Positions 40,372 through 50,019 of a stretch of 64,000 nucleotides of DNA are shown here, one piece after another. The stretch comes from Streptococcus urinalis 2285-97 (GTDB lineage Bacteria > Bacillota > Bacilli > Lactobacillales > Streptococcaceae). The notes beneath the pieces are model-generated. The model did not search any database. It was not told the origin of the DNA and saw only the letters and a program-made list of their open reading frames with translations. The stretch is from contig NZ_AEUZ02000001.1 of the NCBI RefSeq assembly GCF_000188055.2, positions 1,564,001-1,628,000 on the forward strand. The letters run 5' to 3'. Position 1 is the stretch's first letter, and every line of letters begins with the position of its first letter. The position numbers were made by a program, and so were the translations under genes.

Positions 40372-41547
40372 TTATTTTTTGATTAACCGAACACGTACAA
40401 TATTATCACTGTCTTCAAATTGCTTTACCAAAGCTTCAATTTTAGAAAAATCATCTTCATCCAAATCTAATAATGTATAGGCAAAATTACCTTTTGAACG
40501 ATTGATGATATTATCAATATTAATACCCAAATCTGAAACAGCTGTTGATATTTTCGCTACAATATTAGGAACATTTTTATTGATTAATGTGATTCGGTAA
40601 GGCGCAGTTTGTATTTGATGAACGTTTGGAAAATTAACAGCATTGGTAATTTCACCAGTTTCTAAAAAGCGTTTGATTGTTTGAGTTGCCATAATAGCAC
40701 AATTCAATTCCGCTTCTTGGGTTGAACCTCCAACATGTGGAAATACAGTAACGTGGTCTTTATTGAGCAAATCTTCTGTCCCAAAATCAGTGATGTAACG
40801 TTTGACAACATCAGTCTCTATAGCATCAAATAATGCCGTGTTGTCAACTAATTCAGCACGCGCAAAATTAATGATGGTTGTTCCTTTAGTCATATCTTTA
40901 AAAGCATCCTTATTAAAGATTTCTTTTATATCGTCTGTTAAAGTAACGTGAATTGTAATGTAATCACATGACTCAAAGATTGTCTTTATATCCGCAACAC
41001 GTTTGACATGACTTGAAATATTCCAAGCTGTTTCAATTGAGACATATGGATCATAGCCATACACTTTCATACCTAGTCGATAAGCATCATTAGCAATACG
41101 TGCGCCGATAGCTCCAAGTCCAATAACACCAAGTGTTTTTCCACTTATTTTATTACCTGCAAACTGTTTTTTTCCAGCTTCAATTTGTTTTGGAATGTCT
41201 TGACCAGACAATTGATTTGTCCATTGATTTGCAGAAATGTAATCTCTTGCCGAGAGTAAAATAGCAGCTAAAACAGCTTCTTTAACGGCATTTGCATTCG
41301 CCCCGGGTGTATTAAAAACGACAATCCCTTGCTCAGTTGCAGACGCAATTGGAATATTATTGGTTCCTGCACCTGCTCTAGCAATTGCTTTTAATGCAGG
41401 TGGGAAAGTAACATCATGTAAATTTTGACTGCGTATAATATAAGCATCGGGATTTTCAGCTAAAGAGCCATCAATTTGAAAATGATTTCCTAATTCTTTT
41501 AAGCCAACTTGATTAATATTGTTATAAGTTTTTACGCTAAATACCAT
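40372..41547 (-). CDS. serA: D-3-phosphoglycerate dehydrogenase
   Basis: First enzyme of phosphorylated serine synthesis: NAD-dependent oxidation of 3-phosphoglycerate. The Rossmann motif GLGAIGARIA is near residue 145, and HVGGS marks the end of the catalytic domain. A C-terminal ACT-like domain (about 320-391) probably gives feedback control. 391 residues, intact. It shares the strand with an acetyltransferase and the broken serC, so serine synthesis should stop at phosphohydroxypyruvate. Confidence 0.95.
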   Translation of the reverse strand: MVFSVKTYNNINQVGLKELGNHFQIDGSLAENPDAYIIRSQNLHDVTFPPALKAIARAGAGTNNIPIASATEQGIVVFNTPGANANAVKEAVLAAILLSARDYISANQWTNQLSGQDIPKQIEAGKKQFAGNKISGKTLGVIGLGAIGARIANDAYRLGMKVYGYDPYVSIETAWNISSHVKRVADIKTIFESCDYITIHVTLTDDIKEIFNKDAFKDMTKGTTIINFARAELVDNTALFDAIETDVVKRYITDFGTEDLLNKDHVTVFPHVGGSTQEAELNCAIMATQTIKRFLETGEITNAVNFPNVHQIQTAPYRITLINKNVPNIVAKISTAVSDLGINIDNIINRSKGNFAYTLLDLDEDDFSKIEALVKQFEDSDNIVRVRLIKK

Positions 41548-41593
41548 TTTTCATAACTGTTATATCATATAACAGTACCTTTCATATCCTTTT

Positions 41594-42133
41594 TTAGTAA
41601 GTATTTTCAGGGACTTCTTGATAAGTAGCATTTTCAAATGATTGCTTTTGTTTTTGATAAGCAAGACGGACACCAGATAAAGGTACTTTACCACAATACA
41701 CAAAACCAAGTTTTGATAATAATGTTTGCATCCCTTTGTTAAGTTCATGTGTATCACATCTAAAATCATCAAAGTCCAGACTTTCTATCAAACCTTGTAA
41801 AAAGGTTAGTGCAATATGCTTACCTTGCCACTTTTGTGAAACAGCTATTCTATGAAAAGTTAGGTATTCTTTATTACCTGTTTGCCACTTCCCATCATAA
41901 ATATGATTATAAGCTTCTTCATTACCAAAAATAGCAGCACAGTAAGCAACAATTGTTTCTTCAACAATGGCAACATAGCCTTGGCCTTTTAAGATATCTT
42001 CTTCAATGACTTGAGCATTAGGATAACCATCTTGCCATTGGTCACTGCCATAGGCTGCAATAGTCTGTCTAGCTTCTTCAATAATTTCCATTATCTGGTT
42101 AATTTCATTTGGAAATGCTAATCTTATTTCCAT
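41594..42133 (-). CDS. GNAT-family N-acetyltransferase
   Basis: Acetyltransferase, 179 residues, with the acetyl-CoA-binding VSQKWQGKHIALTFLQ segment near residue 100. The substrate is unknown. It lies between serC and serA on one strand, with nine bases after the serC stop, so it is part of a serC-GNAT-serA operon. Its role in serine metabolism, if any, is not evident. Confidence 0.85.
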   Translation of the reverse strand: MEIRLAFPNEINQIMEIIEEARQTIAAYGSDQWQDGYPNAQVIEEDILKGQGYVAIVEETIVAYCAAIFGNEEAYNHIYDGKWQTGNKEYLTFHRIAVSQKWQGKHIALTFLQGLIESLDFDDFRCDTHELNKGMQTLLSKLGFVYCGKVPLSGVRLAYQKQKQSFENATYQEVPENTY

Positions 42134-42142
42134 TGTAGTCTC

Positions 42143-43234
42143 CTATTTGTTTTTAGATTCAAATGATTGCATAAAATTAATGAGATCAAGGACACCTTGT
42201 CTTGGAAAGGCATTGTATAAGCTTGCTCTCATACCACCGACACTTCTATGTCCTTTGATATTTTTGAAGCCATGTTGGTCTGCTTCCTCAACAAATTTAA
42301 TATCTAATTCCTTTGAAGGCGTTACAAATGGAATATTTGCAAGAGAACGATCTTTGAGGTCGACAACTGGATTTGAATAAAAGTCAGATTGATCAATATA
42401 ATCATAAAGTAAATGAGATTTCTCACGATTATAGTCTTCCATTTTATCTAGACCACCAAGTTCTTTAACCCACTCAAAGACTAATTTTGCAATATAAATA
42501 CTATATGCAGGTGGTGTATTGTAAAGAGACTGCGCATCAGCTTGAATCTTATAATCTAGCATACTTGATAAAGTGGGTTCTTGATTTAACAAATCATCTC
42601 TAATAATAACAACTGTAACACCTGCAGGACCAATGTTCTTTTGAGCACCAGCATAAATCATGCCAAATTGTTCAACTTGATACCTTACCGCTAAAATATT
42701 TGAAGACATATCAGCTACAATAGGTACCCCATTAGTATCTGGTAAATCATAAATTGCTGTTCCTTCAATAGTGTTATTCGTCGTTATATGCACATAAGCA
42801 GCTTCTGGATCTATCTGAGAAGCTTCAAATTTTGGTATGTGATTAAAGTGATTTTCTTCAGATGAAGCTAATAGAATAGGTTCAAATGAAACTGTTTTAG
42901 ATAACTTTACAGCTTCTGTATAGGCTTTTTTACCTCAAGAACCTGCAACGCAATAATAAGCTTTTTTTCCTTTTGCAAGGTTTAGTGGTATCATCGTAAA
43001 TTGAGTTGAAGCACCGCCTTGTAAAAATAAAACTTTATAATTATTAGGGATAGCCATCAATTCTCTTAATAATGATTCAGCAGATTTTATAATATCATCA
43101 AAAGCTTTGGATCGGTGCGACATTTCTAGTACACTCATGCCAGTTGATTGGTAATCAAGTAATTCACTTTGTGCCTGTAATAGCACAGGTTTTGGCAATA
43201 CTGCAGGACCTGCAGAGAAATTATAAATTGTCAT
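42143..43234 (-). pseudogene. serC: phosphoserine aminotransferase with a TGA at codon 100
   Basis: Restored length 363 codons, the normal SerC size. The N-terminal FSAGPAVLP and the PLP-lysine block [11 protein letters not shown] are intact, and the frame is open except for TGA at 42935-42937. That codon sits in VAGS-stop-GKKAY, where the homologues have Trp, so TGG became TGA. Both halves are otherwise well conserved, pointing to a recent mutation. GGAGG precedes the ATG. Loss would make the cell need serine. Confidence 0.9.
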
Positions 43235-43358
43235 ATCAACACCTCCGTATAATTATAGAGATTATACAAGATATTATTCTTTTTGTAAAGAATTTTCAGG
43301 TAATTCAGTCAATCAAATTCGTTTTTCATGTTACAATAGATTTAATAAAGGAGACAAT

Positions 43359-43991
43359 ATGTTTATCAAAGAATTTTGTGCTGAAAACTTAACCGAACTT
43401 TTTTCCCTAACTTCTGAAAAAGTTCAACGTGTGGAACTATGTGATAACTTAGCTGTTGGTGGAACCACACCTTCTTACGGTGTTATTAAAGAAGCAGCAC
43501 GACACTTACATGAAAAGAATATCACCGTGGCAACTATGATTAGACCCCGTGGTGGCAATTTTGTTTATAATGATCTTGAATTAAGAGTTATGGAAGAAGA
43601 TATCCTTCAAGCTGTGGAACTTGAAACTGATTACCTTGTACTAGGCTTACTAACGAAAGAAAATTTACTAGATCATGATGGTATTCAATTTTTATTACCA
43701 GCTACTAAAGGATTGCCTTTAGTCTTTCACATGGCATTTGATTCTATTCCAAAAACTCATCAAAAAGAAGCAATTGATGAATTGATTGAATACGGATTTA
43801 CGCGTATTCTATTGCATGGATCAGATGAAAAAAATGACATTTTTAATAACATTGATCATTTAAATGACCTTATTAATTATGCAGATGGTCGCATTGAACT
43901 CATGCTTGGTGGTGGCGTAACTGCTGAAAATTGTAATGATTTAGTAAAAAAAACAAAAGTTACTGCTGTTCATGGCACTAAAATAAACTAA
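43359..43991 (+). CDS. cutC: CutC-family protein
   Basis: TIM-barrel protein of the CutC family, 210 residues, with the blocks TTPSYGVI and MIRPRGGNFVY near the N-terminus and HGTKI at the end. Once called a copper-homeostasis protein, its real activity is unclear, and copper binding is not established in Firmicutes. AAAGGAG precedes the ATG; a TACAAT box is upstream. Monocistronic. Confidence 0.9.
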   Translation: MFIKEFCAENLTELFSLTSEKVQRVELCDNLAVGGTTPSYGVIKEAARHLHEKNITVATMIRPRGGNFVYNDLELRVMEEDILQAVELETDYLVLGLLTKENLLDHDGIQFLLPATKGLPLVFHMAFDSIPKTHQKEAIDELIEYGFTRILLHGSDEKNDIFNNIDHLNDLINYADGRIELMLGGGVTAENCNDLVKKTKVTAVHGTKIN

Positions 43992-44021
43992 AAAAGATTG
44001 TGAAAAACACAATCTTTTTTA
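43989..44021. terminator. bidirectional terminator, cutC / rsmI
   Basis: AAAAGATTGTG-AAAAA-CACAATCTTTT between convergent genes. Confidence 0.85.
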
Positions 44022-44891
44022 GTTTATGTCATGAAAGATAGTATACACATCTTGTCTGTTAAGTTTATAGTTTTTTGCAACTTGCTTAATTGCTTGATTT
44101 GGTTTTAGACCCTGATCAATCAAATCACTGACCAAATCTTTTATGTCTATTTCTGATAATAATTCTTTGTCATCAACTTCTTGTTTTGTAAATCCCTCAA
44201 CAATAATAAGGCATTCACCTTTCAGAGTATTTTCATGCAGATAAGTAATCAGTTCTGAAATGGAGCCTCTTTGATACTCTTCGAAGACTTTCGTTAATTC
44301 CCTAACCAAACATATTTGACGATCACCGTAAACTGAGATCATATTTTCTAAAGTGTCTAGAACTCTAAATGGTGATTCATAGAAAATCTGTGTTTCTTCA
44401 TAATGTTTCTTTGACGTAAAAAAATCTATTTGTTGTCCTTTTTTTCGTGGCAAAAAACCATAAAAAATATGTGGCTGTGGCATAATACCACTGGCAATTA
44501 AACCTGTAATGCCAGCTGATGCTCCTGGTAATGCGACTACAGAAATAGCTTCTTTAACTGCTTCTTTCACTAAATCTTGTCCAGGATCTGAAATAGAGGG
44601 CATTCCTGCATCTGATACTTGTGCTAAATCAAATCCTTGCTTTAACAAATCTATTAAATCTGGAATCTTACTTTTTGAATTGTGTTCATGAAAACTAATT
44701 TGTTTTGTTTTAATATCAAAATGTTTGAGTAATATACCTGTATTTCTAGTATCTTCAGCACAAATAAAATCAACTGACTTTAATGTCTCAACACTTCTAA
44801 AAGTCATGTCCTGAAGATTCCCAATTGGAGTAGGTATTAAATAGAGACAACCACTTGTCTTTTCGTCTTTAAAGCTTTTTTGGATTTGCAT
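44019..44891 (-). CDS. rsmI: 16S rRNA 2'-O-methyltransferase RsmI
   Basis: Methylates the 2'-O of C1402 in 16S rRNA with SAM. It is a tetrapyrrole-methylase-type protein of 290 residues, with LIPTPIGNLQDMT at the N-terminus and the central DAGMPSISDPG motif. It follows yabA by three bases, in the conserved tmk-holB-yabA-rsmI operon. Confidence 0.95.
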   Translation of the reverse strand: MQIQKSFKDEKTSGCLYLIPTPIGNLQDMTFRSVETLKSVDFICAEDTRNTGILLKHFDIKTKQISFHEHNSKSKIPDLIDLLKQGFDLAQVSDAGMPSISDPGQDLVKEAVKEAISVVALPGASAGITGLIASGIMPQPHIFYGFLPRKKGQQIDFFTSKKHYEETQIFYESPFRVLDTLENMISVYGDRQICLVRELTKVFEEYQRGSISELITYLHENTLKGECLIIVEGFTKQEVDDKELLSEIDIKDLVSDLIDQGLKPNQAIKQVAKNYKLNRQDVYTIFHDIN

Positions 44892-44894
44892 GAT

Positions 44895-45218
44895 TTACTT
44901 TCTATCTAATAATTCCCTGCAGAATATACAGTCTTCATCGTTCTCACGGCGTTGCCCATAAAAATCGTTGCAAATATGAAAACCTTCGTCATAGATGCCC
45001 TCTAAGTGAACCTTACCCTGACCCGGTGAGACCTTAACATGATTTTCATGATCATGACGACTAAGTCGATCTCTTAATTTCATGTTTTCAAGTCGAAGTG
45101 TCGTATTTTCCTCTACTAAAGATTGCACTTGTTTTTTTAATGCTTCAATGTCTGCTAAAGTAACTAATAAATTTTGAGATAAACCATCAAATGCATCAAA
45201 CATATCTCTTTTATCCAA
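44895..45218 (-). CDS. yabA: replication initiation control protein YabA
   Basis: Regulator that binds DnaA and DnaN and restrains re-initiation. 107 residues: N-terminal leucine-rich coiled coil (about 10-55), and a C-terminal zinc motif with His, Cys and a CIFC pair. I start at the TTG nine bases after AGGAGG, giving [10 protein letters not shown], which matches homologues; an earlier TTG is too close to the ribosome site and an ATG five codons later (45203) would lose conserved residues. Confidence 0.9.
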   Translation of the reverse strand: MDKRDMFDAFDGLSQNLLVTLADIEALKKQVQSLVEENTTLRLENMKLRDRLSRHDHENHVKVSPGQGKVHLEGIYDEGFHICNDFYGQRRENDEDCIFCRELLDRK

Positions 45219-45291
45219 AGGTCTCAACCTCCTTTTTATTTTATAGGGTAGCTTCTAAATTAATTGATTGAAAATCATACTGATATAATAG

Positions 45292-46167
45292 TCAAGATAA
45301 AATCATATATTCAAGTGCATTTTGAAAACTCACATAGTTCATCCACATTTGTTGAGCATTGTAAATTTTTTCTATCCAAATCAAATCTTCGTTTCCTTCT
45401 ATCTGCTTAGAAAAAATAATCATTAAAATCTGAAACACCATTTCTTGTTCAAACTTATCTGTTGCTTGTTGAACTAGTTTTGAAATTTCTAAGTATGCTT
45501 GATCTGAGTCTCTTTTTAGAAGTGCTACCCATTTTTGACAAGTTTGAATTAATTGTGATGCCTTTGAATCTAATTTTTTTTCTAAATCTTTAGGATCTTT
45601 AGAGATTTCAACTAAAATATCAGCTTGAGTTTTTAAAAGTCCTTTTTGTAATGCATATTCAAGTAAGACTGATCTGTTTTTGGGGAAATGAAAAACTTGT
45701 GTTCTACTTTTTATTGTTGGAAGAACTTTATTGTCATCACTTGTCAATAAAAAAATATAAGACTGACTTTGAGGTTCTTCGATGTATTTTAAGAGACTGT
45801 TGGCAGCATTGATATGCATTTTGTCACAATCACGTATAATAAAAACTTGTTTCTCACCCTCAAGTCCAGTTTTTGTGAAGTCTTTCATGACTTCTTTGAT
45901 AACTTCAGTTTTAATAATTTGTCCTGAAGGTTCAATTATTTTTAAATCAGGAAACTCCCCTTTATCAATAAGCCTACACACTCGACAAGTCTGACACGGT
46001 AAATCATTAAGTTTGGACTGACAAAAAATGCTTTTAGCAATATATATAGCCATATCTAAACTAGCAAAATCACCTGAGAAAAGATAAGCATGATTTAAGC
46101 GTCCAGATTGGATAATATTAGTAAATGTCTCAAAAAGCTTTGGTTGTAGTTCTTGAATCGTCATCAT
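45292..46167 (-). CDS. holB: DNA polymerase III delta' subunit
   Basis: Clamp-loader subunit of the replicative polymerase, 291 residues. The AAA+ N-terminal domain contains the zinc-type cysteines CQTCRVC near residue 60 and the SRC-like segment IKSRTQVFHF. Walker A is degenerate, as in all delta' subunits. It begins right after the tmk stop. Confidence 0.93.
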   Translation of the reverse strand: MMTIQELQPKLFETFTNIIQSGRLNHAYLFSGDFASLDMAIYIAKSIFCQSKLNDLPCQTCRVCRLIDKGEFPDLKIIEPSGQIIKTEVIKEVMKDFTKTGLEGEKQVFIIRDCDKMHINAANSLLKYIEEPQSQSYIFLLTSDDNKVLPTIKSRTQVFHFPKNRSVLLEYALQKGLLKTQADILVEISKDPKDLEKKLDSKASQLIQTCQKWVALLKRDSDQAYLEISKLVQQATDKFEQEMVFQILMIIFSKQIEGNEDLIWIEKIYNAQQMWMNYVSFQNALEYMILS

Positions 46168-46812
46168 CTAAATTTTATTACTTTCTAAATAGGGAAGTAA
46201 TATATCAAGAACATCTTGAATGACCTGTTCAAAAGGTTTCGTAGCATCAATTTTCTTTATCCGTTGACTTTCTTTTTGAGCAAGTTCTTGATAACCTTCT
46301 CTAACTTTTTGGTGCATTTCTAATTTTTCAAGGTCAAGACGATTCACTTCTCTATCATCACTTAACGAAATCCGTTTTAAACCAATTTCTGAGGGAACAT
46401 CAAAGAAAAAAGTTAAATCAGGTTTTCGATTATCAGTAGCATATTGATTTAACCAATTAATTGCTTCAACATCTAAACCTCTACCAAATCCTTGGTAAGC
46501 AACTGAACTATCAATAAAACGATCCATGAAGACTAATTGTCCTTTATCTAATGCTGGAAATACTTTTTCCACCATATGCTGACGTCTAGCTGCGATATAA
46601 AGTAAGAGTTCTGTCTTGTCATCCATTTGTGTGTGATGAATATCTAAAATAATATCTCTAATTTTTTCAGAGATTTGAACACCACCAGGTTCTCGACTGA
46701 TAACAATATCTTGTTTCTGATGTTGTGAAATAATTGGGATTATGGCTTCTAAAACACTTGTCTTTCCTGCACCATCTGGCCCCTCAAAGGTAATCAATTT
46801 CCCTAAACGCAT
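46168..46812 (-). CDS. tmk: thymidylate kinase
   Basis: Makes dTDP from dTMP. The P-loop is GPDGAGKT at residues 11-18, and the DRY-type motif [13 protein letters not shown] is present. 214 residues from the ATG with GGAAG upstream; a TTG four codons earlier is also in frame. First gene of tmk-holB-yabA-rsmI. Confidence 0.95.
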   Translation of the reverse strand: MRLGKLITFEGPDGAGKTSVLEAIIPIISQHQKQDIVISREPGGVQISEKIRDIILDIHHTQMDDKTELLLYIAARRQHMVEKVFPALDKGQLVFMDRFIDSSVAYQGFGRGLDVEAINWLNQYATDNRKPDLTFFFDVPSEIGLKRISLSDDREVNRLDLEKLEMHQKVREGYQELAQKESQRIKKIDATKPFEQVIQDVLDILLPYLESNKI

Positions 46813-46869
46813 CGTTACTTCCAAACTTTTTTTTAATATATACTTCTTTATTTTACCAAAAATTCACTA

Positions 46870-46905
46870 AAAAAACACGACTAAATCTCTTTAGTCATGT
46901 TCTTT
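46870..46905 (-). terminator. terminator after the liv operon
   Basis: ATGACTAAA ... TTTAGTCGT stem followed by TTTTTTT on the minus strand, just past the CBS-ACT gene. Confidence 0.75.
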
Positions 46906-47564
46906 TATAAGTCTGCTTTTGCTTCTGTTTGTTCTATAGATTCTACTAAGATATGTTCTTGTTCAAGTTTTTCTCTTAACTGTTTTGGTTCAACTTTACC
47001 ATCCAATTGAATCTCGATAACAACCTTACCTGTTTTTCGAGTTGCGACAACTGTTCTATAAATATTGACATTTTCTTTAGAAATAATATCTGCGACTTTT
47101 GCTAAGACCCCTATGGTGTCTTCTGTTTCAACGATAACACGTGTCCCTTCTTCACCATATCCAGAAACTTGTAAAAAGACTTTAAAAACATCTCTATCAG
47201 TGATAATACCATAGACTTGGTCATTTTCAACTACTGGTAAAACACCAACTTTATGTTTCATCATTTTATAGATAGCATCTTCTAATCGAGCATAAGGTGA
47301 AATGGTGATAACTTCACGAATCATAATATTTCTAATTTTCGTTTTATTGAGAAGATAATTCATTTCATAAATCGAAAGTCTAGTTGCTTTTGATGGTGTT
47401 GCATCCGCCATTGTTCCTTCAGTAACTAGACCAACCAAATGATCATTTTCAACTACTGGTAACCGTCTTAATCCTTGATCTCTCATAATATCAGCCGCAT
47501 GTGCAACACTAGTTTCCGGTGAAACATAAACAACCTTTTTAGTCATAAAATCTTTTACTGCCAT
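46905..47564 (-). CDS. CBS-ACT domain protein (AcuB-like)
   Basis: 219 residues: two CBS domains (about 1-130) and a C-terminal ACT domain (about 138-205). CBS pairs bind adenine nucleotides and ACT domains bind amino acids, so it is likely a sensor or regulator. It lies 24 bases after livF at the end of the branched-chain amino-acid transport operon, and a link to branched-chain amino-acid sensing is inferred. AAGGAG precedes the ATG. Confidence 0.88.
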   Translation of the reverse strand: MAVKDFMTKKVVYVSPETSVAHAADIMRDQGLRRLPVVENDHLVGLVTEGTMADATPSKATRLSIYEMNYLLNKTKIRNIMIREVITISPYARLEDAIYKMMKHKVGVLPVVENDQVYGIITDRDVFKVFLQVSGYGEEGTRVIVETEDTIGVLAKVADIISKENVNIYRTVVATRKTGKVVIEIQLDGKVEPKQLREKLEQEHILVESIEQTEAKADL

Positions 47565-47587
47565 TTTGACTCCTTTTACAAGACTTT

Positions 47588-48298
47588 TTAACCACCTAAA
47601 TAAGCTTTACGAACTTCATCTGAAGCTAGTAAGTCACTACCACTACCAGATAAAACAATTTTACCAGTCTCAAGAACATAACCTCTATCAGCTATAGATA
47701 AGGCCTTATTCGCATTTTGTTCAATCAGCAAAACCGTAGTGCCTTGTTTTTGAATGTCTTGAATAATATCAAAAATCTCCTGAATGAAAATAGGCGCTAG
47801 ACCCATTGAAGGCTCATCCAGCAAAAGTAATTTTGGTTTACTCATTAAGGCGCGTCTCATTGCCAGCATTTGCTGTTCTCCGCCTGATAAAGTTGCAGCA
47901 CCTTGATTTTTACGTTCTTCAAGTCTTGGGAAACGACTAAAAATATGAGATAACATTTTTTGATTCTCATCTCTATCTTTTTGTAAAAATGCTCCCATTT
48001 CAAGATTTTCTAATACTGATAAGCCTGAAAAAACATGTCGTCCTTCGAGAACTTGAGATAAGCCTTTTGAAACAATTTTCCTCGCAGGTACTTTTTGAAT
48101 CTCCTGATCTAAAAAGGAAATAGTTCCACTACTTGGTTTAACTAAGCCAGAAATTGTTCTAAGAATTGACGTTTTTCCAGCACCATTTGCACCAATAAGC
48201 GTAACAACTTCACCTTGATTAACTTCAAACGAAACGTTTCGGACAGCCTCTATGGCACCATAAGAAATGGATAAATTTTCAACTTTTAACATACTCAT
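47588..48298 (-). CDS. livF: branched-chain amino-acid ABC transporter, ATPase LivF
   Basis: Second ATPase of the Liv importer, 236 residues. Walker A is GANGAGKT at 36-43, the signature is LSGGEQQML, and Walker B is LLLLDEPS. It starts two bases after the livG stop; GGAGGTG overlaps the livG end. An ATG two codons later is an alternative start. Confidence 0.95.
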   Translation of the reverse strand: MSMLKVENLSISYGAIEAVRNVSFEVNQGEVVTLIGANGAGKTSILRTISGLVKPSSGTISFLDQEIQKVPARKIVSKGLSQVLEGRHVFSGLSVLENLEMGAFLQKDRDENQKMLSHIFSRFPRLEERKNQGAATLSGGEQQMLAMRRALMSKPKLLLLDEPSMGLAPIFIQEIFDIIQDIQKQGTTVLLIEQNANKALSIADRGYVLETGKIVLSGSGSDLLASDEVRKAYLGG

Positions 48299-48300
48299 CC

Positions 48301-49062
48301 CTACTCACCTCCAAGATAGGCTTCAATTACACGTTTATTCGTTTTAATTTCTTTTGGAGTCCCATGCGCAATGAGACGACCATACTCAAGAACGTAAATA
48401 CGCTCTGTTACTTCCATAACAAGACTCATATCATGCTCAATTAGAATAACTGTGATGCCAAAATCTTCTTTAATTTGACGAATTAGTGCTGTCAATTCTG
48501 CTGTTTCTTGCGGATTCATTCCAGCTGCTGGCTCATCTAAAAAGAGAATTTTGGGTTCTGTAGCAAGTGCACGAACAATCTCTAAACGACGCTGCTTTCC
48601 ATAAGGTAAATTTTTGACCAAAGTATCTGCATATTGATCAAGATCAAAGATTTTTAAAAGTTCTAGAGCTTTTTTTACAAGTTCATCTTCACTTTTATAA
48701 TGATTCGGTAACCTAAGTAAGCTTGAAAAAACATGCATTTTATGATGATTATTCATGCCTAACAAAACATTATCTAACACTGACATTGATTTGAAAAGGC
48801 GAATGTTTTGGAATGTTCTAGAAAGTCCTAGTGCAGCAATTTTATAAGGTGATTTTCCATTTAAAACTGTTCCATCTAGAGTAATCGTTCCTTCCGTAGG
48901 AACATAAACACCAGTTAAAAGATTGAAAAGAGTTGTTTTACCTGCACCATTTGGTCCGATAAGTCCAACTAATTCACCAGGATTCAACTCCATAGTGACA
49001 TCACCAACTGCTGTTAGTCCACCAAAATTTTTGGTTACATTTTTGACTTCAAGAAGTGCCAT
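48301..49062 (-). CDS. livG: branched-chain amino-acid ABC transporter, ATPase LivG
   Basis: First ATPase of the Liv importer, 253 residues. Walker A is GPNGAGKT at 36-43, and Walker B is ILFLDEPAAGMNP. The signature loop reads LPYGKQRRLE in place of LSGGQ, normal for LivG. Its ATG directly follows the livM stop. Confidence 0.95.
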   Translation of the reverse strand: MALLEVKNVTKNFGGLTAVGDVTMELNPGELVGLIGPNGAGKTTLFNLLTGVYVPTEGTITLDGTVLNGKSPYKIAALGLSRTFQNIRLFKSMSVLDNVLLGMNNHHKMHVFSSLLRLPNHYKSEDELVKKALELLKIFDLDQYADTLVKNLPYGKQRRLEIVRALATEPKILFLDEPAAGMNPQETAELTALIRQIKEDFGITVILIEHDMSLVMEVTERIYVLEYGRLIAHGTPKEIKTNKRVIEAYLGGE

Positions 49063-50016
49063 TTAGTTGACCTCCTTTGTTTTTTTCTCAAATAATTTAC
49101 TTAATGATAATTCTTTTGTTCCTAACAAGCCACCTGGTTTAAATACCATCACTAAAATCAATGCTAATGAATAGATTATCATACGCACTTCTGAGAAGTT
49201 TTGAAGGTACATATTTAGACCACCCAGTACGAGTGCAGCAACAATCGTACCAGTCATTGATCCTAAACCACCTAATACTGCAATAATGAGATAATCAATT
49301 GAGCGCATGATGGTAAAATCCTTTGGCACGACAGTCCCAATATAGCCAACATAGAGTGATCCTGCAACACTTGCTGTCATCCCTGCAAAAGCAAAAGTTG
49401 CTACCTTAATAACAGTTGTATTCACTCCCATTGATTCTGCGGCAATTTCATCTTCACGAATTGAAATAACTTGTCTACCGACTGGACTATTTAAGAAATT
49501 TAACATCATAATAGCAATAAAAACAACAAATGCATATACGACAGGCCAGGTTGTATATTGAAGGACACCTGTTAATCCTGCTGCTCCATTTGTTAAATCA
49601 CCACCATTTACAATCGCTATACGAATAATTTCAGCAATTCCAAGGGTTGCAATTGCAAGATAGTCTCCTTTTAATCTTAGGGTTGGAAAACCAACAATAA
49701 TTGCAATAATACCTGCAATCAAAATACCTAGTACCATGGACACATAAAATCCTAAATAAGTTGGCATAGCTTTAGTAACAATTGCTGTAGAATAGGCACC
49801 AATTGCCATAAAACCAGCTTGTCCAAGAGGAAATTGTCCAGAATAGCCTAGAACTAGGTTTGTCCCCATTGCCATAATAATAGAAATACCAATTCCCATC
49901 AGTATTTGAACATAATAAGGTCCAAGGATTCCTTTTCCAATTAGTAAGTTAAGGACTAAGAAAATGGCAACAATGATAACCAACCAAGATAAGATGGATT
50001 TACTATTTTTTTTCAT
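49063..50016 (-). CDS. livM: branched-chain amino-acid ABC transporter, permease LivM
   Basis: Membrane subunit of the Liv importer, 317 residues with about nine helices. The late cytoplasmic loop VISIREDEIAAESMGVN is the conserved ATPase-contact region. It follows livH by three bases. Confidence 0.94.
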   Translation of the reverse strand: MKKNSKSILSWLVIIVAIFLVLNLLIGKGILGPYYVQILMGIGISIIMAMGTNLVLGYSGQFPLGQAGFMAIGAYSTAIVTKAMPTYLGFYVSMVLGILIAGIIAIIVGFPTLRLKGDYLAIATLGIAEIIRIAIVNGGDLTNGAAGLTGVLQYTTWPVVYAFVVFIAIMMLNFLNSPVGRQVISIREDEIAAESMGVNTTVIKVATFAFAGMTASVAGSLYVGYIGTVVPKDFTIMRSIDYLIIAVLGGLGSMTGTIVAALVLGGLNMYLQNFSEVRMIIYSLALILVMVFKPGGLLGTKELSLSKLFEKKTKEVN

Positions 50017-50019
50017 CTC

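Noticed and set aside
42935..42937. TGA in serC read as a recoded Trp or selenocysteine codon
   Set aside because: No alternative code is expected in streptococci; other genes here are stopped by TAA, and no selenocysteine structure follows. Plain nonsense mutation is simpler.
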